Below are positions 1 to 7,826 of a stretch of 26,874 bases of DNA, in pieces (position 1 is the stretch's first letter; the number at the start of each line of letters is the position of its first letter). The DNA is from JBEBXQ01 sp040391535 (GTDB taxonomy: Bacteria > Bacteroidota > Bacteroidia > Cytophagales > Spirosomataceae). The stretch is from the NCBI GenBank assembly GCA_040391535.1, contig JBEBXQ010000064.1, positions 1-26,874 on the forward strand, written 5' to 3'. The notes under the pieces were generated by a model. It was not told where the DNA came from. It saw nothing but the letters and a program-made list of their open reading frames with translations, and made no database searches. Both the position numbers and the translations under genes were made by a program.

Positions 1-876
1 TATAAGGATTATCTGTGGATGATGACCATTACAGAGGAAATCCTGGAGCAGGTAGCACTGGCCGTTCACGGACAAACCAGCATTACTTCCTGGGGGAATG
101 AAATTGAATTTGCCGGGCCCTATCCACGACTTAGTATTTTAGACGCCATTGAAAAATATACAGGCGTTAATGTAGAAAGCAAAACAGAAGAAGAGCTGCG
201 GGAACTATGCCGGTCGTGGGGTATCGAAGTGGATAGTTCTATGGGCGTAGCCAAGCTGGTAGATGAAATCTTCGGGGCCAAAGTGGAAGAGCATCTGATT
301 CAGCCGACATTCATCATCGATTATCCTGTCGAAATGTCGCCGCTTACTAAAAAACACCGTAGCAAGGAAGGCCTTGTTGAACGTTTTGAATTGTTTATCA
401 ATGGTAAGGAAGTAGCCAACGCCTATTCCGAGCTGAACGATCCTATTGACCAGCGGGAGCGCTTTGAAGCACAATTACGCCTGGCCGAAAGAGGCGATGA
501 TGAAGCCATGGCCATGGATGATGATTTTATTCGTGCCCTGGAATATGGTATGCCTCCTACCGCAGGTATCGGGATTGGTATTGACCGTCTCACCATGATG
601 ATGACAGATAATACCAGCATACAGGAAGTTTTGTTTTTCCCGCAGATGCGTCCGGAAAAACGTATCGAAGTTGCTACCGAAAAGGATTATGAAGCAGCAG
701 GTGTGCCGGCAATATGGGTACCTGCTTTGCAAAAAATGAACATACTGACCATTGACCAGCTAAAAGACGCTAATCCCAATAAGGTATTTAACGACCTGGG
801 CGGTATGCGCAAAAAACTGAAAATTGATGCACCGATGCCATCCAAAACAGATGTGGAAGCCTGGATAAACGGTTGA
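1..876 (+). CDS. lysS: Lysine--tRNA ligase (class II), 3' part
   Basis: Charges tRNA-Lys with lysine in the cytoplasm. The gene is cut by the left window edge and the reading frame is open from base 1, so only the C-terminal 291 residues are present. Visible are the family blocks PYPRLSILDAI, IIDYPVEMSPL, NGKEVANAYSELNDP and class II motif 3 GIGIGIDRL, which carries the ATP-contacting Arg. After the usual end of the catalytic domain there is a tail of roughly 70 residues (from about VPALQKMNILTIDQL) with a helix-hairpin-helix look. From memory, Bacteroidota LysS proteins carry such an extension, so I regard it as normal. A strong hairpin follows immediately, so this is the last gene of its transcript. 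Identity is very secure. Confidence 0.97.
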   Translation, partial: YKDYLWMMTITEEILEQVALAVHGQTSITSWGNEIEFAGPYPRLSILDAIEKYTGVNVESKTEEELRELCRSWGIEVDSSMGVAKLVDEIFGAKVEEHLIQPTFIIDYPVEMSPLTKKHRSKEGLVERFELFINGKEVANAYSELNDPIDQRERFEAQLRLAERGDDEAMAMDDDFIRALEYGMPPTAGIGIGIDRLTMMMTDNTSIQEVLFFPQMRPEKRIEVATEKDYEAAGVPAIWVPALQKMNILTIDQLKDANPNKVFNDLGGMRKKLKIDAPMPSKTDVEAWING

Positions 877-889
877 TCGCAGGAACCAT

Positions 890-925
890 AAAAAACCCCG
901 GAGGTTGCAATCTCCGGGGTTTTTT
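890..925. terminator. Bidirectional rho-independent terminator
   Basis: A perfect 14-bp stem (arms 890-903 and 912-925, core CCCCGGAG/CTCCGGGG) closes an 8-nt loop, and the arms begin with A6 and end with T6. Both strands therefore give a GC stem followed by a U-run. It lies 13 bp after lysS and just past the stop of the convergent gene at 949, and would end both transcripts. Confidence 0.92.
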
Positions 926-948
926 ATGTTCTATTGTAAATCAAATTC

Positions 949-1362
949 CTAGTCATGAAGGACCCCTTCAAGCCCCAGCGGCTCAATCAATATCAGATTC
1001 TCCTCTACGATGCTATCCGGTACAAAGACGAATCTTTTATCAAAAATCTGCTTATCCACATAGTAGCTTACCCAATATTCATTATTAAGATGAAAAACCT
1101 CCGGCATGATCGATTCCACAACCACATGATCTCCGGCATTAATCTCCTGATAAAAATGACGAAGTACCGAGGTTTCCTGTTGCTCACCCGCAGCTGTTTC
1201 GTTATTACTGTACCCCTTTGAAGTAACAAACACATTCCTGATCTGGTAGTCATTCTGATTAACCAGCACCACATGCCACTCCACTCCATGCAGTTCATTT
1301 ATTTTTCGCACTACCGCCAGTTTAATTCCTTCAACCGGCAAAAAGGCAATATCCTTTTTCAT
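949..1362 (-). CDS. Conserved hypothetical protein (Bacteroidota)
   Basis: A 137-residue soluble protein with no signal peptide or membrane segment. It begins MKKDIAFLPVEGIKLAVVR and contains TSVLRHFYQEI, EVFHLNNEYWVSYYV and FVFVPDSIVEENL, and ends GLEGVLHD. I recognise this as a family widespread in Bacteroidota with no known role. Some database entries carry a phenylalanyl-tRNA synthetase label that nothing in the sequence supports, since there is no synthetase motif. It starts 3 bp after the stop of lipB on the same strand, so the two are almost certainly co-transcribed. The bidirectional hairpin at 890-925 would terminate the pair. Function unknown. Confidence 0.85.
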   Translation of the reverse strand: MKKDIAFLPVEGIKLAVVRKINELHGVEWHVVLVNQNDYQIRNVFVTSKGYSNNETAAGEQQETSVLRHFYQEINAGDHVVVESIMPEVFHLNNEYWVSYYVDKQIFDKRFVFVPDSIVEENLILIEPLGLEGVLHD

Positions 1363-1365
1363 CCT

Positions 1366-2100
1366 TTATAATTGTTCCGTTTTATCAATCAGTTTCATAT
1401 CAAACAACTGAGCAAGTTTATGCTTCAGTACTTCAGCGACCCTGTCCATTGATATTTTAATACCTGTTTCGGCTTCAATGGAGGTTACTTCCTTATCACT
1501 AATTCCACAGGGAATAATATTCCCGAACCACGACAAATCCGTATTTACATTCAGAGCAAACCCATGCATGGTTACCCAGCGGCTCGATTTCACTCCCATC
1601 GCGCATATTTTCCTGGGACGGATCTGCTCTTCGAAATCAATCCATACGCCTGTTAGCCCGCTGATACGGCCTGCCTTAATACCAAAATCAGCCAGTGTCA
1701 TAATAATCGCTTCTTCCAGAAAGCGCATATATTTATGAATATCCGTAAAAAAGTTATCCAGGTCAAGAATAGGGTAACCTACCAGCTGTCCGGGTCCGTG
1801 ATAGGTAATATCCCCTCCACGGTTAATCCTGTAAAAAGCGGCATGATGCTCTTCCAGCTGCTGTTCATTCATAAGCAGATGTTCGGCTTTCCCGCTTTTC
1901 CCAAGTGTATATACGTGCGGATGCTGGCAGAAGAGCAGATAATTGGGTGTAATTTTCTGAATTTCCGCATCTCGATTCCTGTTATCAGTTTTGATACTGA
2001 CCACCTCCTGAAACAGTTTTTCCTGATAATCCCAGGCCTGCTGATAGTCTATTTCTCCTAAATTCTGAAACTCAACTGTTTTATTGAGATGAATATTCAT
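1366..2100 (-). CDS. lipB: Octanoyl-[ACP]:protein N-octanoyltransferase
   Basis: Transfers the octanoyl group from acyl carrier protein to lipoyl domains of 2-oxoacid dehydrogenases and GcvH, the first step of endogenous lipoate synthesis in the cytoplasm. The 244 residues show the LipB/BirA fold signature: RGGDITYHGPGQLVGYPI (about 94-111), GRISGLTGVWID, the ICAMGVKSSRW segment with the expected catalytic Lys171, and NIIPCGI with the expected nucleophile Cys198. Length is typical for the family. The start at 2100 gives a short N-terminal lead before the conserved core. The gene is divergent from the yraN-like gene at 2179 and heads a two-gene unit with the conserved hypothetical at 949. No lipA is in view. 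Confidence 0.96.
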   Translation of the reverse strand: MNIHLNKTVEFQNLGEIDYQQAWDYQEKLFQEVVSIKTDNRNRDAEIQKITPNYLLFCQHPHVYTLGKSGKAEHLLMNEQQLEEHHAAFYRINRGGDITYHGPGQLVGYPILDLDNFFTDIHKYMRFLEEAIIMTLADFGIKAGRISGLTGVWIDFEEQIRPRKICAMGVKSSRWVTMHGFALNVNTDLSWFGNIIPCGISDKEVTSIEAETGIKISMDRVAEVLKHKLAQLFDMKLIDKTEQL

Positions 2101-2178
2101 TTAATAATCCGGTTCCTGATATTAGCCTATAACATTCTTTTTTATGTAAATTGTTCAAAACTATCTGCACACTTATAC

Positions 2179-2535
2179 ATGAGCAATACAAACACGACAG
2201 GAAAATGGGGTGAAGATCTTGCACTTCAATTCCTCACTGCTAAAGGTCACGAACTTTCCCAACGGAATTACCGCTACAAACAAGCAGAGATAGACCTGAT
2301 CACCATTTCAGGCAAAACCCTGATCTTCACAGAGGTAAAAACCAGAACCGGGACTGGCTTCGGGACGCCCGAATCATTTGTGGATTATGTAAAGGCGAAA
2401 CTCATCATGAAAGCTGCCGAGCATTTTATTTTTCAGATTGACTGGCATGCAGACGTCAGATTTGATATTATTTCCATTCTGAAACTCCCGGATGGTTCAC
2501 ATCAGATCCGTCACATTGAAGATGCTTTTTACTGA
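2179..2535 (+). CDS. UPF0102/YraN family nuclease-fold protein
   Basis: A 118-residue protein of the YraN (UPF0102) family, which has the restriction-endonuclease-like fold of Holliday-junction resolvases; its cellular role is not settled. The fold signature is visible: GKWGEDLA at the N-terminus (Glu12), then AEIDLI (Asp39) and FTEVKTR (Glu52, Lys54), the D-(E-x-K) catalytic pattern. An upstream in-frame ATG at 2089 would add 30 residues that match nothing in the family and would run into the divergent lipB start, so I place the start at 2179 (MSNTNTTGKWGE), where homology begins. It converges with the ROK gene; the two stops are 18 bp apart with a perfect hairpin across the junction. Confidence 0.9.
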   Translation: MSNTNTTGKWGEDLALQFLTAKGHELSQRNYRYKQAEIDLITISGKTLIFTEVKTRTGTGFGTPESFVDYVKAKLIMKAAEHFIFQIDWHADVRFDIISILKLPDGSHQIRHIEDAFY

Positions 2536-2544
2536 TCCCATGCC

Positions 2545-2573
2545 AAAGGGAGTTTATGCCATAAACTCCCTTT
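2545..2573. terminator. Perfect 13-bp hairpin between convergent genes
   Basis: The arm AAAGGGAGTTTAT (2545-2557) and its exact complement (2561-2573) flank a 3-nt loop. It lies after the yraN-like stop and covers the last codons and stop of the convergent ROK gene. Only three T's follow on each strand, so it is a weak intrinsic terminator by the usual rule. It may end both transcripts or protect their 3' ends. Confidence 0.6.
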
Positions 2574-3777
2574 GAGTAAGTTTTTCAAACAAAAATGCCT
2601 GTGTCCCCAGAAGTCTGGCCTTATTGCCCAGCTGCGAAATCTTGAAAGACAACGAAGATTTGAAATCCAGGAGACAGTATTTATTAATCGCGAGTTCCAT
2701 CGGATTGGATATAAATTCACCGGTTTCGGCTAAAACGCCGGTTACGATAATAATTTCAGGATTAAACAAATGAATCGCAGTAGCCAGACCTCTTCCGAGC
2801 TCTGAACCGACCACCCCGATCAGGTCAATACAGAATTCATCCCCGGCCAGAACAGCTTTGATAATATGGCTGGTACTGATTTCGTCAGGGTGACTGACAT
2901 AATTGCTTAGTACCGTAATTTTTCCTGCCTCCATACCTGCTTTAGCCTGCCGGATCAAAGCAATAGCCGACGAAACAGTATCCAGGCAGCCGATTTTCCC
3001 ACAATGACAGAGTATACCCTCCGGCTTTGCCTGAATATGCCCAAGCTCTCCAGCAAAACCATTGGACCCGTTAAAAACCTCTCCATTAATCAAAATACCT
3101 AATCCTATCCCCCAGTCAATATTAATGGTTAGTACGTGCGACTTCCCTTTTGCCAGGCCAAACCGGTGTTCTCCGATCGTAGTAGCCTGTGTATCATTGA
3201 TCAGATACGCAGGTGCGTTGAGTTCACTTGAAATCACCTGACCCAGTGAAACTCCCTCAGGTGTAAGATTTCCATAGGTTTGGTTTACTCCGTTTCTGGC
3301 ATTAATTAACCCCGGCATAGCCACACCAATCCCCCATATCTGCTTATCCTGAATATTTTCATCTCTCAGAAACTGCCGGGCTTCAGCTATAATTTCGTTT
3401 AAAAAAGCAGAAGTATTGGCTAATTGCAAATGAATAGCCCGTTGTTTAATCAGCTCATTTTTCAGGTTAAAGACATTGAGGGTGGTTTCCCGCAGATTGA
3501 TATCAATAACGAGATTAAAATACCTGTTGGGGTTCAGACCGTACAATGCCGGCGGCCTTCCTGCACGGGCCTGAATAGTGCCTGCTTCTACCAGCCACCC
3601 CTCTTTGATCATATCATTGATGATGGTAGTAGCTGACGGAATACTGGTATGGAAAAGCTTGGATAATTTATTGATAGACGTATTTCCTGACTGATACAAA
3701 GTCATTAATAACGTGCGCCTCAACCGATTCTTTCTGATATCAACAACCGAATTTAACTCTTCTGAAAACGTGTTCAT
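2554..3777 (-). CDS. ROK family transcriptional regulator (NagC/XylR/Mlc type)
   Basis: Probable sugar-responsive DNA-binding repressor. Residues 15-80 form a winged helix-turn-helix (INKLSKLFHTSIPSATTIIN, then the wing ARAGRPPALYGLNP). The rest is a ROK sugar-kinase fold with AMPGLINARNG, LINDTQATTIGEHRFG (Asp195) and the zinc motif of the family: His247, Cys257, Cys259 and Cys264 in HIQAKPEGILCHCGKIGCL. The N-terminal phosphate-binding motif DxGxT is not intact (VIDINLRETT) and the second one has Trp where Gly/Thr is usual (NIDWGIGLGI), so it is unlikely to be an active kinase. The 407-residue length is normal for ROK repressors. No sugar gene adjoins it, so its ligand and targets cannot be read from context. 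Confidence 0.9.
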   Translation of the reverse strand: MNTFSEELNSVVDIRKNRLRRTLLMTLYQSGNTSINKLSKLFHTSIPSATTIINDMIKEGWLVEAGTIQARAGRPPALYGLNPNRYFNLVIDINLRETTLNVFNLKNELIKQRAIHLQLANTSAFLNEIIAEARQFLRDENIQDKQIWGIGVAMPGLINARNGVNQTYGNLTPEGVSLGQVISSELNAPAYLINDTQATTIGEHRFGLAKGKSHVLTINIDWGIGLGILINGEVFNGSNGFAGELGHIQAKPEGILCHCGKIGCLDTVSSAIALIRQAKAGMEAGKITVLSNYVSHPDEISTSHIIKAVLAGDEFCIDLIGVVGSELGRGLATAIHLFNPEIIIVTGVLAETGEFISNPMELAINKYCLLDFKSSLSFKISQLGNKARLLGTQAFLFEKLTQREFMA

Positions 3778-3997
3778 ATATTATAATTCTAAAGGGGTAG
3801 GAAGTACTGATCCAAACAAAAGGTTAATTTTGTGGTTTTTCAATTACTTATATAAGCCTATAATTTAAAAATTCATCAAAATAACCCTTAAAAAAATAAT
3901 AAATTTGTATAATATCCAAATTATATAAAGTAAAAGGGGGTATTATTGGATTAATTTTAAAAATTTCATTCAATCAAACCGATATAATCGTAAAATT

Positions 3998-4927
3998 TTG
4001 AAAAAAGGGTTAGTAATCCGGTCTACCGGTTCGTGGTATGATGTGCGGGAGGTGGCTTCAGGAAAGATTATTTCCTGCAGGCTGAAGGGTAAATTTAAGA
4101 TGAAAGGCTTCAAAGTCACCAATCCTCTGGCTGTGGGAGATTACGTTTCCTATACGATGGAAGAAGGAAATGCCAATACCGCTATCATCGGGGAAATATT
4201 CCCGCGCGAAAATTATATCATCCGGAAGTCGGTACACAAAACCGGGCATGCCCACCTTATTGCCGCTAACCTGGATCAGGCAGCGCTGGTGGTTACCCTG
4301 CATTTTCCACGCACTTCCCTGGGCTTTATTGACCGGTTTCTTGTTACAGCCGAATCGTTCCGCATCCCTGCCCTGCTACTTTTTAACAAGCAGGACCTGA
4401 TCAATGAAGAAATGGCCGGGTTTCAGGACGAGCTGATCAATCTCTATGAATCGCTGGGATACCGCTGCCTCAGGACAACAGCTATTTCTCAGGAGGGCAT
4501 CATAGAAGTGAAAGAAGCTTTTCTTCATAAAGTAACTTTATTGTCAGGTCATTCAGGAGCCGGGAAATCTTCCCTTATCAATGCGATCAGCCCTGAACTG
4601 GGATTACGGACTAACGAAGTATCGTCTTACGCCAATAAAGGCGTACATACCACTACTTTTGCTGAAATGTTCGAGTTTGAGAATGACACTTTTGTGATTG
4701 ACACTCCGGGGATTAAAGAACTGGGCCTGGCAGACATGGCCGAAAGTGAAGTCAGTCATTATTTTCCTGAGATGCGGGGATTACTCAATGCCTGTCGTTT
4801 TGACGACTGCCTGCACATCAACGAACCCGGATGTGCCGTGAAAGCCGCAGTGGAAGAAGGCTCCATTGCTTATAGCCGCTTTGAAAGCTACCTGAGTATG
4901 GTAGGCAATCACGATAACAGAAAATAG
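3998..4927 (+). CDS. rsgA: Small ribosomal subunit biogenesis GTPase RsgA
   Basis: Circularly permuted GTPase that checks late 30S subunit assembly. Order of parts: N-terminal OB fold (1-75); permuted G domain with G4 NKQD at 130-133, P-loop GHSGAGKSS at 184-192, TTTF switch, and DTPG at 235-238; then the zinc knuckle Cys266, Cys271, His273, Cys279. The 309 residues are full length. The first codon compatible with the family's N-terminus (KGLVIRSTGSWYDV) is TTG at 3998; no in-frame ATG or GTG occurs in the preceding 36 bases, and a later start would delete the OB-fold strand. The 220-bp AT-rich gap upstream separates it from the divergent ROK gene; a TAAATTTG (-7-like) element sits at 3900-3907 but has no TTG at the right distance. 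It converges on murB with 14 bp between stops. Confidence 0.96.
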   Translation: MKKGLVIRSTGSWYDVREVASGKIISCRLKGKFKMKGFKVTNPLAVGDYVSYTMEEGNANTAIIGEIFPRENYIIRKSVHKTGHAHLIAANLDQAALVVTLHFPRTSLGFIDRFLVTAESFRIPALLLFNKQDLINEEMAGFQDELINLYESLGYRCLRTTAISQEGIIEVKEAFLHKVTLLSGHSGAGKSSLINAISPELGLRTNEVSSYANKGVHTTTFAEMFEFENDTFVIDTPGIKELGLADMAESEVSHYFPEMRGLLNACRFDDCLHINEPGCAVKAAVEEGSIAYSRFESYLSMVGNHDNRK

Positions 4928-4941
4928 TTTTGTGTGTGGTT

Positions 4942-5961
4942 TCAGGTGAGGATATTTACTTCAGGAGTCAGTTCTATACCAAACTTATCCCAGACCGATT
5001 TCCTGATTTTATCCGAAAGTGCCAGCACTTCTTTGCCATGTCCGTTACCAAAATGCACAAGGACAAGTGCCTGACGGTCATGCACTCCCACATTTCCTTC
5101 CCGGTAACCTTTCCAGCCTGCTTTTTCGATGATCCACCCTGCAGCAACTTTTACCTGCCCTTCTCCGGCCGGATAGCCGGGTATCTCCGGAAATTCCTCT
5201 TTCAATTGTGTATACTGATCTGCGCTGATCACGGGATTTTTAAAAAAACTTCCTGAGTTTCCGATTTGAGCAGGATCGGGTAATTTTGACCTGCGAATGG
5301 CCATCACAGCTTCCCTGACTGCTTTCATATCCGGCTCATGAATACCCATTTCAGCTAACGTCCTTCTGATATCACCATATTCAATGGATGGCTGATGCTT
5401 TTTAGATAACCTGAATGTAACGGAGGCAATAATATACTTATCCTTCAGGGTGGTTTTAAATACACTTTCCCGGTAGCCGAAACGGCATTCCTCTGCCGAA
5501 AAACGCACCAGTTCACCACTTAGCCTGTCCACCGCTTTCAAATGATCGAATACCTGCCTTATCTCTGCCCCGTAAGCGCCGATATTCTGCATGGGAGCCG
5601 CACCCACTGTCCCGGGAATTAAGGAAAGGTTTTCCACTCCCCCGTATTGATGCTGTACACAATACAAAACAAAATCATCCCAGATCTCTCCTGCCTGAAC
5701 TTCCAGATAATAAAAATCATGATCCTCTTTCACCAGTTCAATTCCCTTTGAAACAATCCGTATGACCAGCTTATCCTGCGGCCCGGTCAGCAGGATATTA
5801 CTGCCACCTCCTAATATCAGCAATTGTTTTTGCTGCCATTGAGGATCAAGAATAATCTGCTGTATCTCTTCAGCAGAATTGACTTCTGTCAGAAAACGAG
5901 CTTCAGCATCAAAGCCAAATGTATTAAAAGGTGCAAGTGAAACGTTCTCTTTGAGCAGCAT
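4942..5961 (-). CDS. murB: UDP-N-acetylenolpyruvoylglucosamine reductase
   Basis: Reduces UDP-GlcNAc-enolpyruvate to UDP-MurNAc with NADPH and FAD, the second committed step of peptidoglycan precursor synthesis. Its 339 residues carry the FAD-binding LGGGSNILL (about 50-58), LSLIPGTVGAAPMQNIGAYG (about 112-131), FGYRESVFK of the type I enzymes, and GNSGSFFKNP, where Ser238 aligns with the proton-donating Ser of E. coli MurB. C-terminal Glu334 (LTPEVNIL) is the likely second acid. It is a lone leftward gene, divergent from the SPOR-like lipoprotein gene and convergent with rsgA. An AAAGGAGG string lies about 27 bases upstream of the ATG, too far to act as a Shine-Dalgarno site. Confidence 0.96.
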   Translation of the reverse strand: MLLKENVSLAPFNTFGFDAEARFLTEVNSAEEIQQIILDPQWQQKQLLILGGGSNILLTGPQDKLVIRIVSKGIELVKEDHDFYYLEVQAGEIWDDFVLYCVQHQYGGVENLSLIPGTVGAAPMQNIGAYGAEIRQVFDHLKAVDRLSGELVRFSAEECRFGYRESVFKTTLKDKYIIASVTFRLSKKHQPSIEYGDIRRTLAEMGIHEPDMKAVREAVMAIRRSKLPDPAQIGNSGSFFKNPVISADQYTQLKEEFPEIPGYPAGEGQVKVAAGWIIEKAGWKGYREGNVGVHDRQALVLVHFGNGHGKEVLALSDKIRKSVWDKFGIELTPEVNILT

Positions 5962-6046
5962 ATCAAAAAATTCAGATAACTTAATTCCCCTCCTTTGGTG
6001 CCGGAATTGACCGTAAAGTTAGATAATAGCATCATTCAATCGCTGA

Positions 6047-6080
6047 TTGAGCAAAATTTATTCGATTTTGGTTAGATTTG
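6047..6080 (+). promoter_or_regulatory. Bacteroidota-type promoter (-33 TTG, -7 TAGATTTG)
   Basis: TTG at 6047-6049 and TAGATTTG at 6073-6080 are separated by 23 bp, fitting the Bacteroidota primary sigma pattern TTG-N17-23-TAnnTTTG. The -7 box ends 4 bp before the ATG of the next gene, so transcription would begin at or almost at the start codon. Confidence 0.5.
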
Positions 6081-6084
6081 TAAC

Positions 6085-6675
6085 ATGAATAAGCATATCA
6101 TCCACAAAGCATTTATACTAAAGCCGCTGGCGTATGTTTGGGGCTCTTTTTTTCTGTTGGTTTTTCTGTCGGGATGTTCCGGTTCAAACATCTTATCCAG
6201 AAAATCAGAATACAGGGAAGATCTGTCCCGTGTAAGACCGGACTTTCCTTATCAGGAGCCGGTTTTTGAATTACCGTCGCAGCCTGAAACCACGGCTACT
6301 CCTGAAAAAAGTACCGCACCGGCGGTCAGCCAGACGGCCACAGAGCAGCAGTTAACCCGTTTTCTGAACCAGCTTTCAGAAAAGAATAAAGCCATCCGCT
6401 ATATCAGTGGTTTCCGGATTCAACTGTATGTAGGCAACACCAGAAGTGAAGCAGATGCTGCCAAAGCCTTTATCTATCAGTTTTTTGAAGATATTACCCC
6501 CTATATTACCTATACACAACCCACTTACAGGGTTAAAGCCGGCGACTTTATTTATCGCAGTGATGCGGAAAAATACCTTGAACGTATTCGCGACACTTAT
6601 ACATCAGCACACATTCTTCCGGAAAAGATTGAGATAAAACAAGCCATGGAACTGGGAGAATCCAGAGATTACTAG
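6085..6675 (+). CDS. SPOR-like domain lipoprotein
   Basis: A 196-residue predicted lipoprotein. The signal peptide has a lipobox ending VFLSGC, with Cys31 as the lipidation site, followed by a Pro/Thr/Ala-rich linker (about 50-85). A C-terminal domain of about 80 residues (GFRIQLYVGNTRSEADAAK ... YRVKAGDFIYRSDAEKYLERI) has the two half-repeats of a SPOR fold, which binds denuded peptidoglycan glycan. It is therefore likely anchored in a membrane facing the periplasm and contacts the cell wall. The N-region before the hydrophobic core is long (about 20 residues), but no alternative ATG exists before the lipobox. It lies 26 bp ahead of gmd on the same strand. The specific role is unknown. Confidence 0.8.
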   Translation: MNKHIIHKAFILKPLAYVWGSFFLLVFLSGCSGSNILSRKSEYREDLSRVRPDFPYQEPVFELPSQPETTATPEKSTAPAVSQTATEQQLTRFLNQLSEKNKAIRYISGFRIQLYVGNTRSEADAAKAFIYQFFEDITPYITYTQPTYRVKAGDFIYRSDAEKYLERIRDTYTSAHILPEKIEIKQAMELGESRDY

Positions 6676-6701
6676 ACAACCATATTATAACACTCTAATA
6701 T

Positions 6702-7814
6702 ATGAAAAAAGCACTTATCACCGGTATTACCGGACAGGATGGAGCTTATCTTGCAGAATTCTTACTTGAAAAAGGTTATGAAGTACACGGTATCAAAAGG
6801 CGTAGCTCGCTTTTCAATACCCAGCGCATTGACCATATATACGAAGATCCACACGAAAAAAACGTCCGTTTTCACCTGCATTACGGTGATCTGAGTGATT
6901 CTTCCAATATTATCCGGATCATTCAGGAAATACAACCCGACGAGATTTACAATCTTGGCGCCATGTCGCACGTCAGAGTAAGTTTTGAGGAGCCGGAATA
7001 CACAGCTAATGTAGACGGAATAGGAACTTTACGTATTCTGGAAGCAGTACGCATATTGGGGCTCACTGAAAAAACCAGAATCTATCAGGCTTCCACATCT
7101 GAACTTTATGGTTTGGTACAACAGGTTCCTCAATCAGAAACTACGCCATTCTATCCGCGGTCTCCTTATGCAGTAGCTAAACTTTACGGCTACTGGATCA
7201 CTGTCAATTACCGCGAAGCTTACAAGATGTTTGCGACCAATGGTATTCTTTTCAATCACGAATCACCTCTTCGTGGAGAAACGTTCGTAACACGCAAAAT
7301 CACCCGTGCCGTAGCCAGAATCGCACTGGGTCTGCAGGAAAAGGTGTTTTTAGGCAATATGGATGCAAAGCGCGACTGGGGCCATGCCAAAGACTACGTA
7401 GAAGCCATGTGGCTGATTTTACAACAGGAAGAGCCGGAAGACTATGTGATTGCGACCGGCGTTACTACTTCTATCAGGGATTTCGTCAGAATGGCCTTTG
7501 CTGAAATCGGTATTGAGCTTGATTTTAAAGGTGAAGGTGTTAACGAAAAAGGATATATAGCCCGATGCAATAACCCTGCGTATCAGCTACCTGCCGGAAA
7601 AGAAGTAGTCGCTATCGATGAAAGGTACTTCCGTCCGACTGAAGTAGAATTGCTGATCGGAGATCCTACCAAATCCAAAACCAAACTGGGTTGGGTACCT
7701 AAATACGATCTGCCTGCGCTGGTGAAAGATATGGTAAACGCTGATATTAACCTTTTCAAGAAAGATCAGATTCTCGAAAAGAGCGGTCATCAGGTACCTA
7801 ATTATTACGAATAA
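6702..7814 (+). CDS. gmd: GDP-mannose 4,6-dehydratase
   Basis: Converts GDP-D-mannose to GDP-4-keto-6-deoxy-D-mannose, the precursor of GDP-fucose, GDP-rhamnose or GDP-perosamine used in surface polysaccharides. It is a short-chain dehydrogenase fold with the nucleotide motif GITGQDGAYLAE (8-19) and family marker RRSSLFNTQRIDHIY. The catalytic set is Thr132/Glu134 (STSELYG) with Tyr156 and Lys160 (SPYAVAK), followed by LFNHESPLRGETFVTRKI. At 370 residues it is full length. The usual partner genes (GDP-fucose synthase or a GDP-perosamine aminotransferase) are not adjacent, so the final sugar cannot be named. The next gene starts 12 bp downstream and is probably co-transcribed. Confidence 0.96.
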   Translation: MKKALITGITGQDGAYLAEFLLEKGYEVHGIKRRSSLFNTQRIDHIYEDPHEKNVRFHLHYGDLSDSSNIIRIIQEIQPDEIYNLGAMSHVRVSFEEPEYTANVDGIGTLRILEAVRILGLTEKTRIYQASTSELYGLVQQVPQSETTPFYPRSPYAVAKLYGYWITVNYREAYKMFATNGILFNHESPLRGETFVTRKITRAVARIALGLQEKVFLGNMDAKRDWGHAKDYVEAMWLILQQEEPEDYVIATGVTTSIRDFVRMAFAEIGIELDFKGEGVNEKGYIARCNNPAYQLPAGKEVVAIDERYFRPTEVELLIGDPTKSKTKLGWVPKYDLPALVKDMVNADINLFKKDQILEKSGHQVPNYYE

Positions 7815-7826
7815 AAAATCATTGCG

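Noticed and set aside
2089..2178. Upstream ATG extending the yraN-like protein by 30 residues
   Set aside because: The extension overlaps the divergent lipB start and precedes the conserved family N-terminus, so 2179 is the better start.
3900..3907. TAAATTTG as the rsgA promoter
   Set aside because: Good -7 match but no -33 TTG at proper spacing, and the surrounding DNA is so AT-rich that chance matches are expected.
5987..5996. AAAGGAGGGG string upstream of murB as a ribosome binding site
   Set aside because: It lies about 27 bases before the ATG with no alternative start in range, and Bacteroidota generally do not rely on Shine-Dalgarno pairing.
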